Assembly (NCBI RefSeq): GCF_000789235.1
Contig: NZ_KN525716.1
Coordinates: forward strand, 2,129,169 to 2,193,168
Direction of reading: 5' to 3'
DNA length: 64,000 bases
Source of the DNA: Wocania ichthyoenteri Th78
GTDB lineage: Bacteria > Bacteroidota > Bacteroidia > Flavobacteriales > Flavobacteriaceae
This document shows, one piece after another, positions 8,222 through 15,772 of the stretch. A model generated the notes under the pieces. The model made no database searches. It was not told the origin of the DNA and worked only from the letters and a program-made list of their open reading frames with translations. How positions within the stretch are numbered: the first letter of the stretch is position 1; each line of letters starts with the position of its first letter. Made by a program: the position numbers and the translations under genes.

Positions 8222-8570
8222 CGTCATGCTGAACTTGTTTCAGCATCGCATTTTATTAATAATCCAAAGTTTTAAAAGTTGGATTTGTTATCTTAATTAA
8301 ATTCAATTTCTATTCTTTGTGCCAATTTTTTAATTGTTTTTCTCTAGCAATTGCTTGTTCAATATTTGAAAATATTTCAAAATAAATTAAATCTTTTATA
8401 TTATATTTTTCAGTAAATTTTGATGCAGTTCCATCATAATGTTTTTCTAAACGGTTTGAAAGGTTTGCGGTAACACCGATGTAAAAAGTTGTTCTATATT
8501 TATTTGTTAATATGTAAGCATAACTTGATTTCATTTCTTGATGTGACCCTGAAACGAGTTCAGGGTGACG
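8222..8570 (-). mobile_element. GIY-YIG/palindrome element, copy 1 (349 bp)
   Basis: The unit runs from a left palindrome (8222-8249, stem ATGCTGAA…TTCAGCAT) through a GIY-YIG reading frame to a right palindrome (8543-8570, stem ACCCTGAA…TTCAGGGT). It abuts the bioD stop at one end and the bioA start at the other. Copy 2 at 9651-10000 has the same order, orientation and length (350 bp), and the two align throughout at roughly 80 percent identity by eye. I infer a small mobile unit; no target duplication was established. Confidence 0.7.
8310..8534 (-). CDS. GIY-YIG nuclease-superfamily protein, shortened by an in-frame TAG
   Basis: This is a 74-residue single-domain GIY-YIG protein (YhbQ-like). 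The motif reads YAYILTNK…TFYIG; it also has the conserved Arg in NRLEKHY and Glu in AIAREKQLKNW. It ends KNWHKE-TAG. The frame stays open beyond the TAG for 17 more codons (KLNLIKITNPTFKTLDY) to a TAA at 8256-8258. This tail matches normal family C-termini, so the TAG probably replaced a Trp codon (TGG). The ATG lies 8 bases inside the right palindrome. Nuclease activity is untested and the missing tail may impair it. Confidence 0.75.
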   Translation of the reverse strand: MKSSYAYILTNKYRTTFYIGVTANLSNRLEKHYDGTASKFTEKYNIKDLIYFEIFSNIEQAIAREKQLKNWHKE

Positions 8571-9179
8571 TTACAATTTGTCTTTAAACAATTCAGCATA
8601 TTCTTTTACAACATTTTTATCAAAATAAGGTTCTTCATCAATTCTACCAATCACAGGAACATTTGTCATTTTTTTAATAATATTTTCGGTTGTTTTGTGT
8701 TCGTTTCCACTAAAAATTAGCGATACATCAAAACCTTTTTCTTTTAAAGTATTAACGGTTAAAAGGGTGTGATTTATACTCCCTAAATAATGTCTAGAAA
8801 CGACAATAACTTTATAGTTAGGTTTAATTAAATCGAAAATAGTTTGTGTATCATTTAAAGGCACAAACAATCCGCCAGCACCTTCAATAACTAAATGGTT
8901 ATTTGTTTTTGGAGCTCTAATTTTTTTAATATCAATAGAAATACTATCAATTTCTGCCGCTGCATGCGGACTCATGGGTGTTTGCAGCACATAGGTATTT
9001 GGGTGAAATTTTGATTTTGAATTCGAAACCAATCGCTCCACTTTTTTAGTATCACAGTTATCTAGTTCGCCAGCTTGCACGGGTTTCCAATAATCGGCTT
9101 TCAAAGCTTCGGTTACTATGGCTGAAGCTATGGTTTTACCAACATCGGTAGAAATGCCTGTGATGAAATATGTTTTCAT
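8571..9179 (-). CDS. bioD: ATP-dependent dethiobiotin synthetase
   Basis: BioD closes the ureido ring, turning DAPA, CO2 and ATP into dethiobiotin, the substrate of BioB. The 202-residue protein has the P-loop GISTDVGKT (residues 8-16), the catalytic Lys in DYWKPVQAGE, the substrate block TPMSPHAAAE, and the NHLVIEGAGGLFVPL motif. Its stop codon touches the right palindrome of GIY-YIG element 1. The DUF2007 gene lies 40 bases upstream in the same direction. Length and motifs are normal. Confidence 0.95.
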   Translation of the reverse strand: MKTYFITGISTDVGKTIASAIVTEALKADYWKPVQAGELDNCDTKKVERLVSNSKSKFHPNTYVLQTPMSPHAAAEIDSISIDIKKIRAPKTNNHLVIEGAGGLFVPLNDTQTIFDLIKPNYKVIVVSRHYLGSINHTLLTVNTLKEKGFDVSLIFSGNEHKTTENIIKKMTNVPVIGRIDEEPYFDKNVVKEYAELFKDKL

Positions 9180-9219
9180 GTGTTTGTTTTTATTGCTTTT
9201 TAATGGTCACATGTAGGTT

Positions 9220-9633
9220 TCATTCTAAATCGAATTCTGTTTTACAATCTTCGCATTTATATTTATGTTTTGCATGCAAAGGCAGTGTTCCAAAAAGAAA
9301 GCCAAAGATAAAAGCAAAAAAGGATTTAAAATCTTTTATTGTAGAAAACAACTCTATTTTTTCGCTTCTGCAATTTGGGCAATTAATAGTATTTCCTTCA
9401 TCATCAATAGAGTATTTTTTAATGGTATCTAAAATATGTTGTGCTTCAATAGCTTGAGTAGATAAAACTTTTAGTTTAACACCTCCAATAGCATTACTAA
9501 CTAAAGGATCAGTGTCTATTGTAAGATTATCAGATAGGAATACTTGAATGCCTTCAGCTTCTAGTCTGCCTTTAATGATTTGCGCTTCAGCCGAATATTG
9601 AAATTTGGCTATTGTTTTAAAAGTGTCGCTCAT
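9220..9633 (-). CDS. DUF2007-domain protein with C-terminal zinc ribbon
   Basis: The 137-residue protein starts at MSDTFKTIAKF; an earlier in-frame ATG would translate part of the neighbouring palindrome (9651-9678) and is rejected. The N-terminal half is a DUF2007 (putative signal-transducing) domain: FQYSAEAQIIKGRLEAEGI then FLSDN, ending near VLSTQAIEAQHIL. The C-terminal half has two Cys pairs (CPNC and CEDC) around a hydrophobic segment (FFAFIFGFLFGTLPL), which suggests a zinc ribbon split by a membrane-associated loop. It sits inside the biotin operon, between bioF with element 2 and bioD. No function is known. Confidence 0.75.
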   Translation of the reverse strand: MSDTFKTIAKFQYSAEAQIIKGRLEAEGIQVFLSDNLTIDTDPLVSNAIGGVKLKVLSTQAIEAQHILDTIKKYSIDDEGNTINCPNCRSEKIELFSTIKDFKSFFAFIFGFLFGTLPLHAKHKYKCEDCKTEFDLE

Positions 9634-9650
9634 ATAATATTTTTCGTTTT

Positions 9651-10000
9651 CGTCATGCTGAACTTGTTTAAGCATCCCGTTACCCTAATATTCTAAAGTT
9701 TTTAAAGAGGGATTCAATGTCTTAATTAAATTAAGTTTCTATTTTTTATGTCAATTTTTTAATTGTTTCTCTCTAGCGATTGCTTGTTAAATATCTGAAA
9801 ATTCTTCAAAATATATTAAATCTTTTGTATTGTATTTTTTTGTGAATTTTGAAGCAGCTTCATTGTAATGTTCTTCTAGTCGTTTTGATAAATTTGCTGT
9901 AATTCCTATGTAAAAAGTAGTTCTATATTTATTTGTTAGTATGTAAATGTAACTTGACTTCATAATTTTGATGCGACACTGAAACAAGTTCAGTGTGACG
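9651..10000 (-). mobile_element. GIY-YIG/palindrome element, copy 2 (350 bp)
   Basis: This copy has the same architecture as copy 1: left palindrome 9651-9678, decayed GIY-YIG frame, right palindrome 9973-10000 (stem CACTGAA…TTCAGTG). It lies between the bioF stop and the DUF2007 start. The left palindrome has lost one stem pair (TTTAAGCAT instead of TTCAGCAT), consistent with decay. Confidence 0.7.
9685..9963 (-). pseudogene. GIY-YIG nuclease pseudogene
   Basis: This frame is homologous over its whole length to the GIY-YIG frame at 8256-8534. From MKSSYIYILTNKYR it reads to EEFSDI and then meets TAA where copy 1 has Glu. Further on TGA replaces the Trp of KNW, and the same TAG as in copy 1 follows HKK. 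The frame then resumes KLNLIKTLNPSLKTLEY before its natural stop. Three nonsense changes without a frameshift indicate recent decay by point mutation. Confidence 0.75.
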
Positions 10001-10005
10001 AGTGC

Positions 10006-11160
10006 TTACTTTACAAAAGTAGCTAACAACTTTAAAACTTCTGTAATTTCTTTTTTAGAATTATAACTATGCAAGCAAAAACGTAAACGTTCTTCTTTTT
10101 TTGTAACTGTTGGCGATAAAATGGGCTTTAGATTAAAACCGTGTTTTTGAAGGTTTTTAGCAATTAATTTTACCTTTTTGTTTCCTGAAATGATGCAACA
10201 ATGTATAGGAGAATCACTTTTAATAAAATGATTTTGAAGATTGTTTTTGATAATTTCTGCTTTAAAATATTGAATATTTTTATGTAGTCTCTCTCTGTTT
10301 TTTGTTGTAATCAATTCATTATAAGACGAATGAATGGTTGCAAGCGCATGAGGAGGTAAAGCAGTTGTGTAAATAAAACTTCGAGAAAAATTAATGAGAT
10401 ATTGTTTTAAAGTTTCATTTCCAAGAATAGCAGCACCGTGACACCCCATAGCTTTTCCGTAAGTAACTAAACGTGCAAAAACATCTTTTTCTAGATTTAA
10501 TTTTTGAACTAAACCAACGCCACGTTCGCCAAAAACGCCAATAGCATGAGCTTCATCAACAACCAAAAAGGCATTATATTTTTTGCTTATTTGGCATATT
10601 GCATCCAAATTTGGTGAGTCGCCATCCATTGAAAATACTGATTCTGTAACAACGTATATATCTTGATGAGATTTTGAAACAAGTTCAGAATGACGAAGCA
10701 ATAATTTGTCTAAGGCGTCCAAATCATTATGCTTAAACTTATAAGTTTTTGCATTTGAAAGTTTAATGCCATCGCGAATAGAAGCATGTATATACTCATC
10801 ATATAAAATAACATCATCACGTTGTGGCACACTACTAAAAAAACCAATATTGGCGTCGTAACCGGAATTAAAAACTAGTGCCGATTCGCTATTATGAAAA
10901 TCGGCTATAATGTTTTCTACAATATTGTATAAATGATGATTTCCAGAAAGCAAGCGTGAACCTGTTGCTCCATTTTGTTTAATATTATGACCAATTAAAA
11001 ACTCATGTATGCTGTTAAAAATAGCTTCAGATATAGCAAACCCTAAATAATCGTTTGATGAAAAGTCTATTAAAGCATTTTGTGAATCAAGTTGACGTAA
11101 CGCATTATTTGCTTTACGTTCTTCAAGTTTTTGCTGAAGTTTTTTTGGAAATTGATTCAT
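10006..11160 (-). CDS. bioF: 8-amino-7-oxononanoate synthase
   Basis: BioF condenses pimeloyl-ACP (or -CoA) with alanine to form KAPA. The 384-residue PLP enzyme has NDYLGFA near residue 36, GATGSRLLSGNH (64-75), VDEAHAIGVFG (201-211), and the Schiff-base Lys236 in VTYGKAMGCHG. Residues 156-167 (RHSELVSKSHQD) are encoded by a palindrome of the family that flanks the GIY-YIG elements (10669-10695), inserted in frame in a loop before IYVVTESVFSMDG. A TACTTTTG -7 box ends four bases before the ATG, so it probably heads the biotin operon as a leaderless transcript. Confidence 0.95.
   Translation of the reverse strand: MNQFPKKLQQKLEERKANNALRQLDSQNALIDFSSNDYLGFAISEAIFNSIHEFLIGHNIKQNGATGSRLLSGNHHLYNIVENIIADFHNSESALVFNSGYDANIGFFSSVPQRDDVILYDEYIHASIRDGIKLSNAKTYKFKHNDLDALDKLLLRHSELVSKSHQDIYVVTESVFSMDGDSPNLDAICQISKKYNAFLVVDEAHAIGVFGERGVGLVQKLNLEKDVFARLVTYGKAMGCHGAAILGNETLKQYLINFSRSFIYTTALPPHALATIHSSYNELITTKNRERLHKNIQYFKAEIIKNNLQNHFIKSDSPIHCCIISGNKKVKLIAKNLQKHGFNLKPILSPTVTKKEERLRFCLHSYNSKKEITEVLKLLATFVK
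10669..10695. repeat. palindrome inserted in frame within bioF
   Basis: A hairpin with stem ATTTTGAA and TTCAGAAT and right-end GACG matches the right-hand palindrome of the GIY-YIG elements and REPIN-like pairs. It keeps the bioF reading frame and adds about ten to twelve residues. Confidence 0.7.
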
Positions 11161-11164
11161 AAAA

Positions 11165-11172
11165 CAAAAGTA
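11165..11172 (-). promoter_or_regulatory. bioF promoter -7 element, leaderless
   Basis: On the minus strand TACTTTTG fits the Bacteroidota consensus TAnnTTTG and is followed by only four bases before the bioF ATG. A TTG lies 19 bases upstream, as expected for the -33 element. Transcription should start at or next to the start codon. Confidence 0.6.
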
Positions 11173-11356
11173 GGGAGTTAATTTGAATATACAATTTTAC
11201 TAGTTTCTTGTAGAGGCTTTTATTTAATATAAACTTATTTTAAGATTAAAACATTTTTTGAATGATACACCCTCAAATCGAATTTTCGGAAAAGTTTAAC
11301 GAACTTACGTTGTAATTAAAATACGAACCGAGTATATTCGTTATAACAATTGTTTC

Positions 11357-11522
11357 GCGTTAAGGATTGTAGTGAAAATCCTTTTTTATGTCAGTTCGAG
11401 TGTTTCGATTTTTTTTAATCGAAATGTATCGAGAACTTTAAAAAAGATTGAAACGAAAAGCCTGCCCCGAATGACTTAAAGTTTTTAATACTAATCTTGA
11501 AATTTTAAATGAGGGTAACGCC
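11357..11522. repeat. R2-type repeat split by another palindrome
   Basis: The 381 bases between bioF and the dCMP deaminase gene hold no gene. The outer parts match the R2 repeat in reverse (GCGTTAAGGATTG, AAAAGCCTGCCCCG, GGGTAACGCC). At 11389-11436 lies a second repeat (CAGTTCGAGTG…ATGTATCGAGAAC) around a TTTCGATT/AATCGAAA hairpin, apparently inserted into the first. The remaining 11173-11340 shows no recognisable signal beyond the bioF -33 region. Confidence 0.55.
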
Positions 11523-11541
11523 ATAATTATAAAATAAATTA

Positions 11542-11973
11542 ATGCCAGAACATAAACAACTTAAGTACGATAAGGCTTATTTAAGAATTGCTAAAGAATG
11601 GGGGAAATTATCGTACTGTAAGCGTAGGCAAGTTGGCGCGCTTATTGTAAAGGATAGAATGATAATATCTGATGGATACAATGGTACACCATCGGGATTT
11701 GAAAATTTTTGTGAAGATGAAGAGGGTTACACCAAATGGTATGTGTTACATGCCGAGGCTAATGCCATTTTAAAAGTCGCAGCATCTACACAATCAGCAA
11801 AAGGGGCAACGTTATATATAACCATGTCGCCTTGTAAAGAGTGTAGCAAGCTAATCCATCAAGCCGGAATTGTAAAAGTGGTTTATAACCAAGCGTACAA
11901 AGACGATTCTGGATTACGTTTTTTAGAAAAAGCAGGTATAGAACTTAAATTAATTGAAGCCATAGACGAATAA
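11542..11973 (+). CDS. comEB: dCMP deaminase (ComEB-type)
   Basis: This 143-residue zinc-dependent deoxycytidylate deaminase produces dUMP for thymidylate synthesis. The zinc ligands and catalytic Glu are visible as HAEAN (His70, Glu72) and PCKEC (Cys98, Cys101). The nucleotide-binding GYNGTPSGFENFCED block (residues 45-59) distinguishes it from TadA and cytidine deaminases. Its TAA overlaps the ATG of the next gene by one base (TAATG), so the two are probably translationally coupled. It is one of three cytidine-deaminase-fold genes in the window. Confidence 0.92.
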   Translation: MPEHKQLKYDKAYLRIAKEWGKLSYCKRRQVGALIVKDRMIISDGYNGTPSGFENFCEDEEGYTKWYVLHAEANAILKVAASTQSAKGATLYITMSPCKECSKLIHQAGIVKVVYNQAYKDDSGLRFLEKAGIELKLIEAIDE

Positions 11974-13562
11974 TGGGTTATCAAAAAAAATACTTACCAT
12001 TAGTTTTAGGAGTTGCTATTGCAGCAGGCATTTTTATTGGCGGAAAGTTGAATTTTTCCGATTCGCCAGATCGCCTATTTTCTACAAATAGCAAAAAAGA
12101 TAAGCTTAATAGGCTTATTGATTATATTGATTACGATTACGTAGATGAAATAAATACAGATAGTATTGTAGATGTTACGGTTAATGGTATTTTAGATAAT
12201 TTAGATCCACATTCGGTATACATTCCAAAAGAAGATATGGAGCGTGTTGCCGAAAACATGAAAGGTGATTTTGTGGGTATTGGCGTTAGTTTTTATACCT
12301 ATAAAGACACCATTACAGTTATAAGGCCTATAGAAAATGGTCCGAGTGCTAAAGCTGGCATAAAAGGTGGTGATCGTATTATTATGGCTAATGGCGATTC
12401 GCTTTATGGAGAACGCTTAAACGATGGCGAATTGGTTAAAAAACTTAAAGGGCCAATTAATAGTAAAGTGAAATTAAAGGTATATAGAAAAGGCGAACCA
12501 AAGCTTTTAGATTTTACCGTTAAGCGCGGTACCATTCCTATAAAAAGCGTTGATGCCGCTTACATGCTAACCGAAAAATTGGGTTATATAAAAATTAATC
12601 GCTTTGCAGAATCTACATACAAAGAGTTTAAAGCAGGGTTAGAAAAACTTATTAGCCTTGGTGCTACTGAAATGGCTATTGATTTACGCGATAACCCAGG
12701 TGGGTTTTTAGGTATTGCCGAACAAATTGTTGATGAGTTTTTAGAAGATGATAAGCTTATATTGTTTACAAAAAACAAGCGAGGTAATATCGAAAAAAGC
12801 TATGCAACAAGTAAAGGTAAATTTGAAGAAGGCAATGTTTATGTGCTGATTGACGAAAACTCTGCATCGGCTAGCGAAATTGTAGCAGGCGCCTTACAAG
12901 ATAACGATAAAGGTACTATTATTGGACGACGCTCGTACGGAAAAGGACTCGTACAACGCGAAATGGATTTGGGCGATGGTAGTGCAGTACGTTTAACGGT
13001 GTCACGTTATTATACGCCAACTGGTCGCTCTATTCAACGTCCATATAAAAAAGGGCATAAAGATTATTACGACGAGTATTTTGATAGATTAGACAGCGGC
13101 GAACTTCTCGATCCTGAAAAAATTAAAGTTGCCGATTCGCTAAAATTTACCACACCAAAAGGTAAAATTGTCTATGGTGGTGGCGGGATTATCCCCGATG
13201 TATTTGTGCCAATAGATAATAGTATGCACAACGAAACACTTACCTTTTTGCAACGCCGTGGGTTTATTGGTTATTTTGTGTTTGAAGAATTAGAAAAAGA
13301 CAGACACCTTTATGACGATATTTCTAGGCAAGAATTTATTGATAGTTATGAGGTAGGCGAAGATTTGGTATTTGCTTTTCAAGATTACTTAAATATAAGA
13401 ACAGATTCTAAAATAACTTTTGTGGCGTATCACGAAGAAGTTAAACAATACATTAAAGCCACTTTAGCCGACCAACTTTATAGCAATGGCGCTTTCGAAG
13501 AAGTATTCAATCAACGCGATATTATGATTGATGAGGTTATTAAGTTGAGTGATGGGGAGTAG
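11973..13562 (+). CDS. S41 C-terminal processing peptidase with PDZ domain
   Basis: This 529-residue CtpA/Prc-type protease is anchored by an N-terminal membrane segment (LPLVLGVAIAAGIFIGG, 9-25). A PDZ domain (about 85-170, with FVGIGVSFYTYKD and GPSAKAGIKGGDRI) precedes the S41 catalytic domain. The nucleophilic Ser lies in ENSASASEIVAG and the general-base Lys in GRRSYGKGLVQ. It trims or degrades exported proteins in the periplasm. It overlaps the dCMP deaminase stop by one base. The C-terminal 130 residues beyond the catalytic core look helical and uncharacterised. Confidence 0.92.
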   Translation: MGYQKKYLPLVLGVAIAAGIFIGGKLNFSDSPDRLFSTNSKKDKLNRLIDYIDYDYVDEINTDSIVDVTVNGILDNLDPHSVYIPKEDMERVAENMKGDFVGIGVSFYTYKDTITVIRPIENGPSAKAGIKGGDRIIMANGDSLYGERLNDGELVKKLKGPINSKVKLKVYRKGEPKLLDFTVKRGTIPIKSVDAAYMLTEKLGYIKINRFAESTYKEFKAGLEKLISLGATEMAIDLRDNPGGFLGIAEQIVDEFLEDDKLILFTKNKRGNIEKSYATSKGKFEEGNVYVLIDENSASASEIVAGALQDNDKGTIIGRRSYGKGLVQREMDLGDGSAVRLTVSRYYTPTGRSIQRPYKKGHKDYYDEYFDRLDSGELLDPEKIKVADSLKFTTPKGKIVYGGGGIIPDVFVPIDNSMHNETLTFLQRRGFIGYFVFEELEKDRHLYDDISRQEFIDSYEVGEDLVFAFQDYLNIRTDSKITFVAYHEEVKQYIKATLADQLYSNGAFEEVFNQRDIMIDEVIKLSDGE

Positions 13563-13566
13563 TTTT

Positions 13567-14169
13567 CTAAACCTTATCATGTACCTTAACATGCTTCCCG
13601 CCATTCCAAAGCGTTAAAATATCTGTTGCTACATGGGCTCCACTACCAGAAGCTATGGCAAACTGACTGCGCCAACCAGCTAATGTGCCAGCAACATATA
13701 AATTATTTTCAATTAAATGATTGGTGTTTTTTAACCAAATACGATTTTTTTCAATCGCAGCTCTAGGGTGAGGTTCTATATATGGATACAAGCCTTTAAT
13801 AGTCATTAAATTAGTATACCCAACAGCAATAACAACGAGTTTAGATTCGTAAATATTTTTATTAGTTTCAACTTTAAAACCGTTTATAGATTTAGAAATT
13901 ACACAAACTTTTTCGTTTTCAATTTGCTCAACATGCGGATATAAATCGTGTAATTGCTTTTTACCACTTTCTAAAATAGAAGCTCCTGTAGTTTCAGGTT
14001 TTAAACCCAATACATTATTAAATAAAGCCATTTGTAAATGTGATGTTTTTTGATGCGTTATGATGGCAATGTGCTTGTTTTTAGCAAAGGGTTTGTTTTT
14101 TGCAGACCCTAAAACCAAAGCACAAGATAAACCTGCCGCACCACCACCAATAATTAAAGCATCAAGCAT
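13567..14169 (-). CDS. short NAD(P)/FAD-dependent oxidoreductase
   Basis: This 200-residue protein resembles a thioredoxin-reductase-fold flavoprotein reduced to its FAD domain. GGGAAGLSCALVLG (residues 8-21) is the dinucleotide-binding motif, and a later block (ENNLYVAGTLAGWRSQFAIASGSGA) is the FAD-ribityl site. There is no redox-active CxxC and no separate NADPH domain. It is convergent with the S41 peptidase gene (4 bases apart). Upstream, its ATG overlaps by one base the stop of the small membrane protein gene, so the two form a coupled pair. The substrate is unknown. Confidence 0.75.
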   Translation of the reverse strand: MLDALIIGGGAAGLSCALVLGSAKNKPFAKNKHIAIITHQKTSHLQMALFNNVLGLKPETTGASILESGKKQLHDLYPHVEQIENEKVCVISKSINGFKVETNKNIYESKLVVIAVGYTNLMTIKGLYPYIEPHPRAAIEKNRIWLKNTNHLIENNLYVAGTLAGWRSQFAIASGSGAHVATDILTLWNGGKHVKVHDKV

Positions 14170-14372
14170 TACTTGTTTTGTTTTACCTTTTGTTCAATAC
14201 GTTTTGAGGTTCTTAAAATAGCCATCATTATAATAACACAACATGAGGCTACAATAGTAATTAAAGCAATCATGCTATCATCTTCAAAAGGCGCATTAAA
14301 ATCTACTTTTGTAAAGTTAAAAATAATAAGCCCTAAAGCAATTATACTAAGTAATATGGTAAATAGTTTCAT
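14169..14372 (-). CDS. small two-helix membrane protein
   Basis: A 67-residue protein with two predicted membrane helices (about 1-22 and 34-53) and a basic C-terminus (RTSKRIEQKVKQNK). It overlaps the start of the flavoprotein gene by one base, suggesting joint translation. I do not recognise a family. Confidence 0.6.
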   Translation of the reverse strand: MKLFTILLSIIALGLIIFNFTKVDFNAPFEDDSMIALITIVASCCVIIMMAILRTSKRIEQKVKQNK

Positions 14373-14429
14373 GTGTTTTAAATTTTATTGTTTTGCAATA
14401 CATTGTTTGTTAAACACTCATTATAGGCT

Positions 14430-15017
14430 TTAAGCAATGTCAAACAGGGCTTTTATATTATGGGCAAATAGTTTTACAGCAATTGCTAATAATACAACAC
14501 CAAATACTTTACGTATAATATTAATACCATTTTGCCCAATAAGGCGCTCTATTTTCGACGATGTTTTAAGCACAACATAAATAATAATAACATTCATTAA
14601 AACAGCTACAATAATATTTTCTATTCTAAATTCTGCTCTTAAAGATAATAAAGTAGTTAAACTTCCTGGGCCAGCAATTAGCGGAAATGCTAAAGGAAAA
14701 ACTGCAGTAGTCATAGAAGTGTTTTCTTCTTGCTTATAAAGTGTAATACCTAAAATCATTTCTAAAGCAATAAAAAACAAAATAAAAGCACCAGCAACTG
14801 CAAATGAGTTTACATCTATACCAATAAGGTTTAAAATACTTTTTCCTAAGAATAGAAATACGATTAAAATAACTCCAGCAATTATTGATGCTTTTTCGCT
14901 TTGTATATGCCCTACTTTTTTACGTAAATCAATAACAATAGGAATATTGCCAACAATATCAATTACGGCAAATAGCACCATAAAAGCTGTGAATATTTCT
15001 TTAAAATTAAGTTGCAT
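14430..15017 (-). CDS. MarC-family integral membrane protein
   Basis: This 195-residue six-helix protein belongs to the MarC/UPF0056 family (annotated NAAT transporter; role unresolved). Visible family blocks are FMVLFAVIDIVGNIPIV, the glycine-containing AGVILIVFLFLGKSIL, ALEMILGI, and PLAFPLIAGPGSLTTLL (reentrant-type loop). The start is taken at MQLNFKEIFTAF; the in-frame ATG 18 codons upstream would add a non-hydrophobic leader derived from the neighbouring repeat area. Despite the name, the family is not linked to multiple antibiotic resistance. Confidence 0.85.
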   Translation of the reverse strand: MQLNFKEIFTAFMVLFAVIDIVGNIPIVIDLRKKVGHIQSEKASIIAGVILIVFLFLGKSILNLIGIDVNSFAVAGAFILFFIALEMILGITLYKQEENTSMTTAVFPLAFPLIAGPGSLTTLLSLRAEFRIENIIVAVLMNVIIIYVVLKTSSKIERLIGQNGINIIRKVFGVVLLAIAVKLFAHNIKALFDIA

Positions 15018-15073
15018 TTTTAAAAGGTTTAAATTCAAAAATATCTCGCAGCCTGCTGCGTTTCTAATCATTT

Positions 15074-15099
15074 GTCATTCTCGCGAAGGCGAGAATCTG
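15074..15099. repeat. short palindromic repeat (ATTCTCGC hairpin)
   Basis: A perfect stem ATTCTCGC/GCGAGAAT with loop GAAG, flanked by GTC on the left. It has the size and form of a REP unit but a different core from the ATGCTGAA family. It lies in the divergent space between marC and the DUF3109 gene. Confidence 0.55.
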
Positions 15100-15140
15100 A
15101 AAAATTAAAAATCTCTAGAAATAGAGGTTCTTAATTTTTC
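15100..15140. other. long AT-rich hairpin between marC and DUF3109
   Basis: An inverted repeat pairs AAAAATTAA plus AAATCTCTA with TAGAGGTTC plus TTAATTTTT around a GAAA loop. It sits upstream of both divergent genes, so it is not an obvious gene-end terminator. It may be part of the adjacent repeat. Confidence 0.5.
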
Positions 15141-15196
15141 GGCAAAAGTAGATGATTATTACTAATTTATAACATTAATTTAAGCTAAAGTTTCTC

Positions 15197-15204
15197 TATT
15201 TTTG
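15197..15204 (+). promoter_or_regulatory. DUF3109 promoter -7 element, leaderless
   Basis: TATTTTTG matches TAnnTTTG exactly and ends four bases before the ATG at 15209, predicting a transcript with little or no 5' leader. Confidence 0.6.
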
Positions 15205-15208
15205 TGAC

Positions 15209-15772
15209 ATGTTTCAATTAGGAAAAACCATAGTTTCAGAAGATATAATAGAAAAAGATTTTGTGTGTAATCTGTCAGCATGCAAAGGCGCATGTTGTAT
15301 TGATGGCGATGCTGGGGCGCCACTTGATAAAGACGAAACTCAAATCCTAAAAGATATTTACCCAAAAGTAAAACCTTTTTTACGACAAGCGGGTATTGAT
15401 GCTATTGAGAAACAAGGTACACATATTACTACAGATTTTGGAGATTTTGAAACTCCTTTAATTAATAATGCAGATTGTGCTTATGTTATTTTCGATGAAA
15501 AAGACACAGCGCTTTGCGGTATTGAGGAAGCCTATAACCAAGGTGAAATTTCTTGGAAAAAACCAGTGTCTTGTCATTTGTATCCTATTCGTGTTAAAGA
15601 ATATTCTGAATTTTCGGCGGTAAATTATGATAAATGGGAAATTTGCAATGATGCTTGCTCACTTGGAAAAGAATTACAAGTTCCTGTTTATAAATTTGTA
15701 AAAGAAGCACTAATACGTAAGTTTGGTGAAGATTGGTATAGCGAATTAGAAAAGGTTGCTAAAACTTTTTAA
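15209..15772 (+). CDS. DUF3109 cysteine-rich protein
   Basis: This 187-residue cytosolic protein is conserved in Bacteroidota. It is marked by clustered cysteines: NLSACKGACCIDGDAGAP (about 24-41), NADCAYV, ALCGIEEAY, SCHLYPIRV and EICNDACSLG. The pattern suggests a metal or iron-sulfur site, resembling YkgJ-type zinc/iron-chelating domains. The function is unknown. It is transcribed alone, away from the repeat-rich divergent region, toward the RNR genes. The 291-base gap to nrdB shows no gene; no NrdR box was recognised there. Confidence 0.8.
   Translation: MFQLGKTIVSEDIIEKDFVCNLSACKGACCIDGDAGAPLDKDETQILKDIYPKVKPFLRQAGIDAIEKQGTHITTDFGDFETPLINNADCAYVIFDEKDTALCGIEEAYNQGEISWKKPVSCHLYPIRVKEYSEFSAVNYDKWEICNDACSLGKELQVPVYKFVKEALIRKFGEDWYSELEKVAKTF

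Noticed and set aside
8218-8227. Upstream ATG for bioA (three codons earlier)
   Set aside because: It lies inside the element's left palindrome and the next Met matches family N-termini better; the same reasoning removes the repeat-derived N-terminus of the DUF2007 protein.
14430-15017. MarC as a multiple-antibiotic-resistance gene
   Set aside because: The family name is historical; membership does not imply drug resistance.
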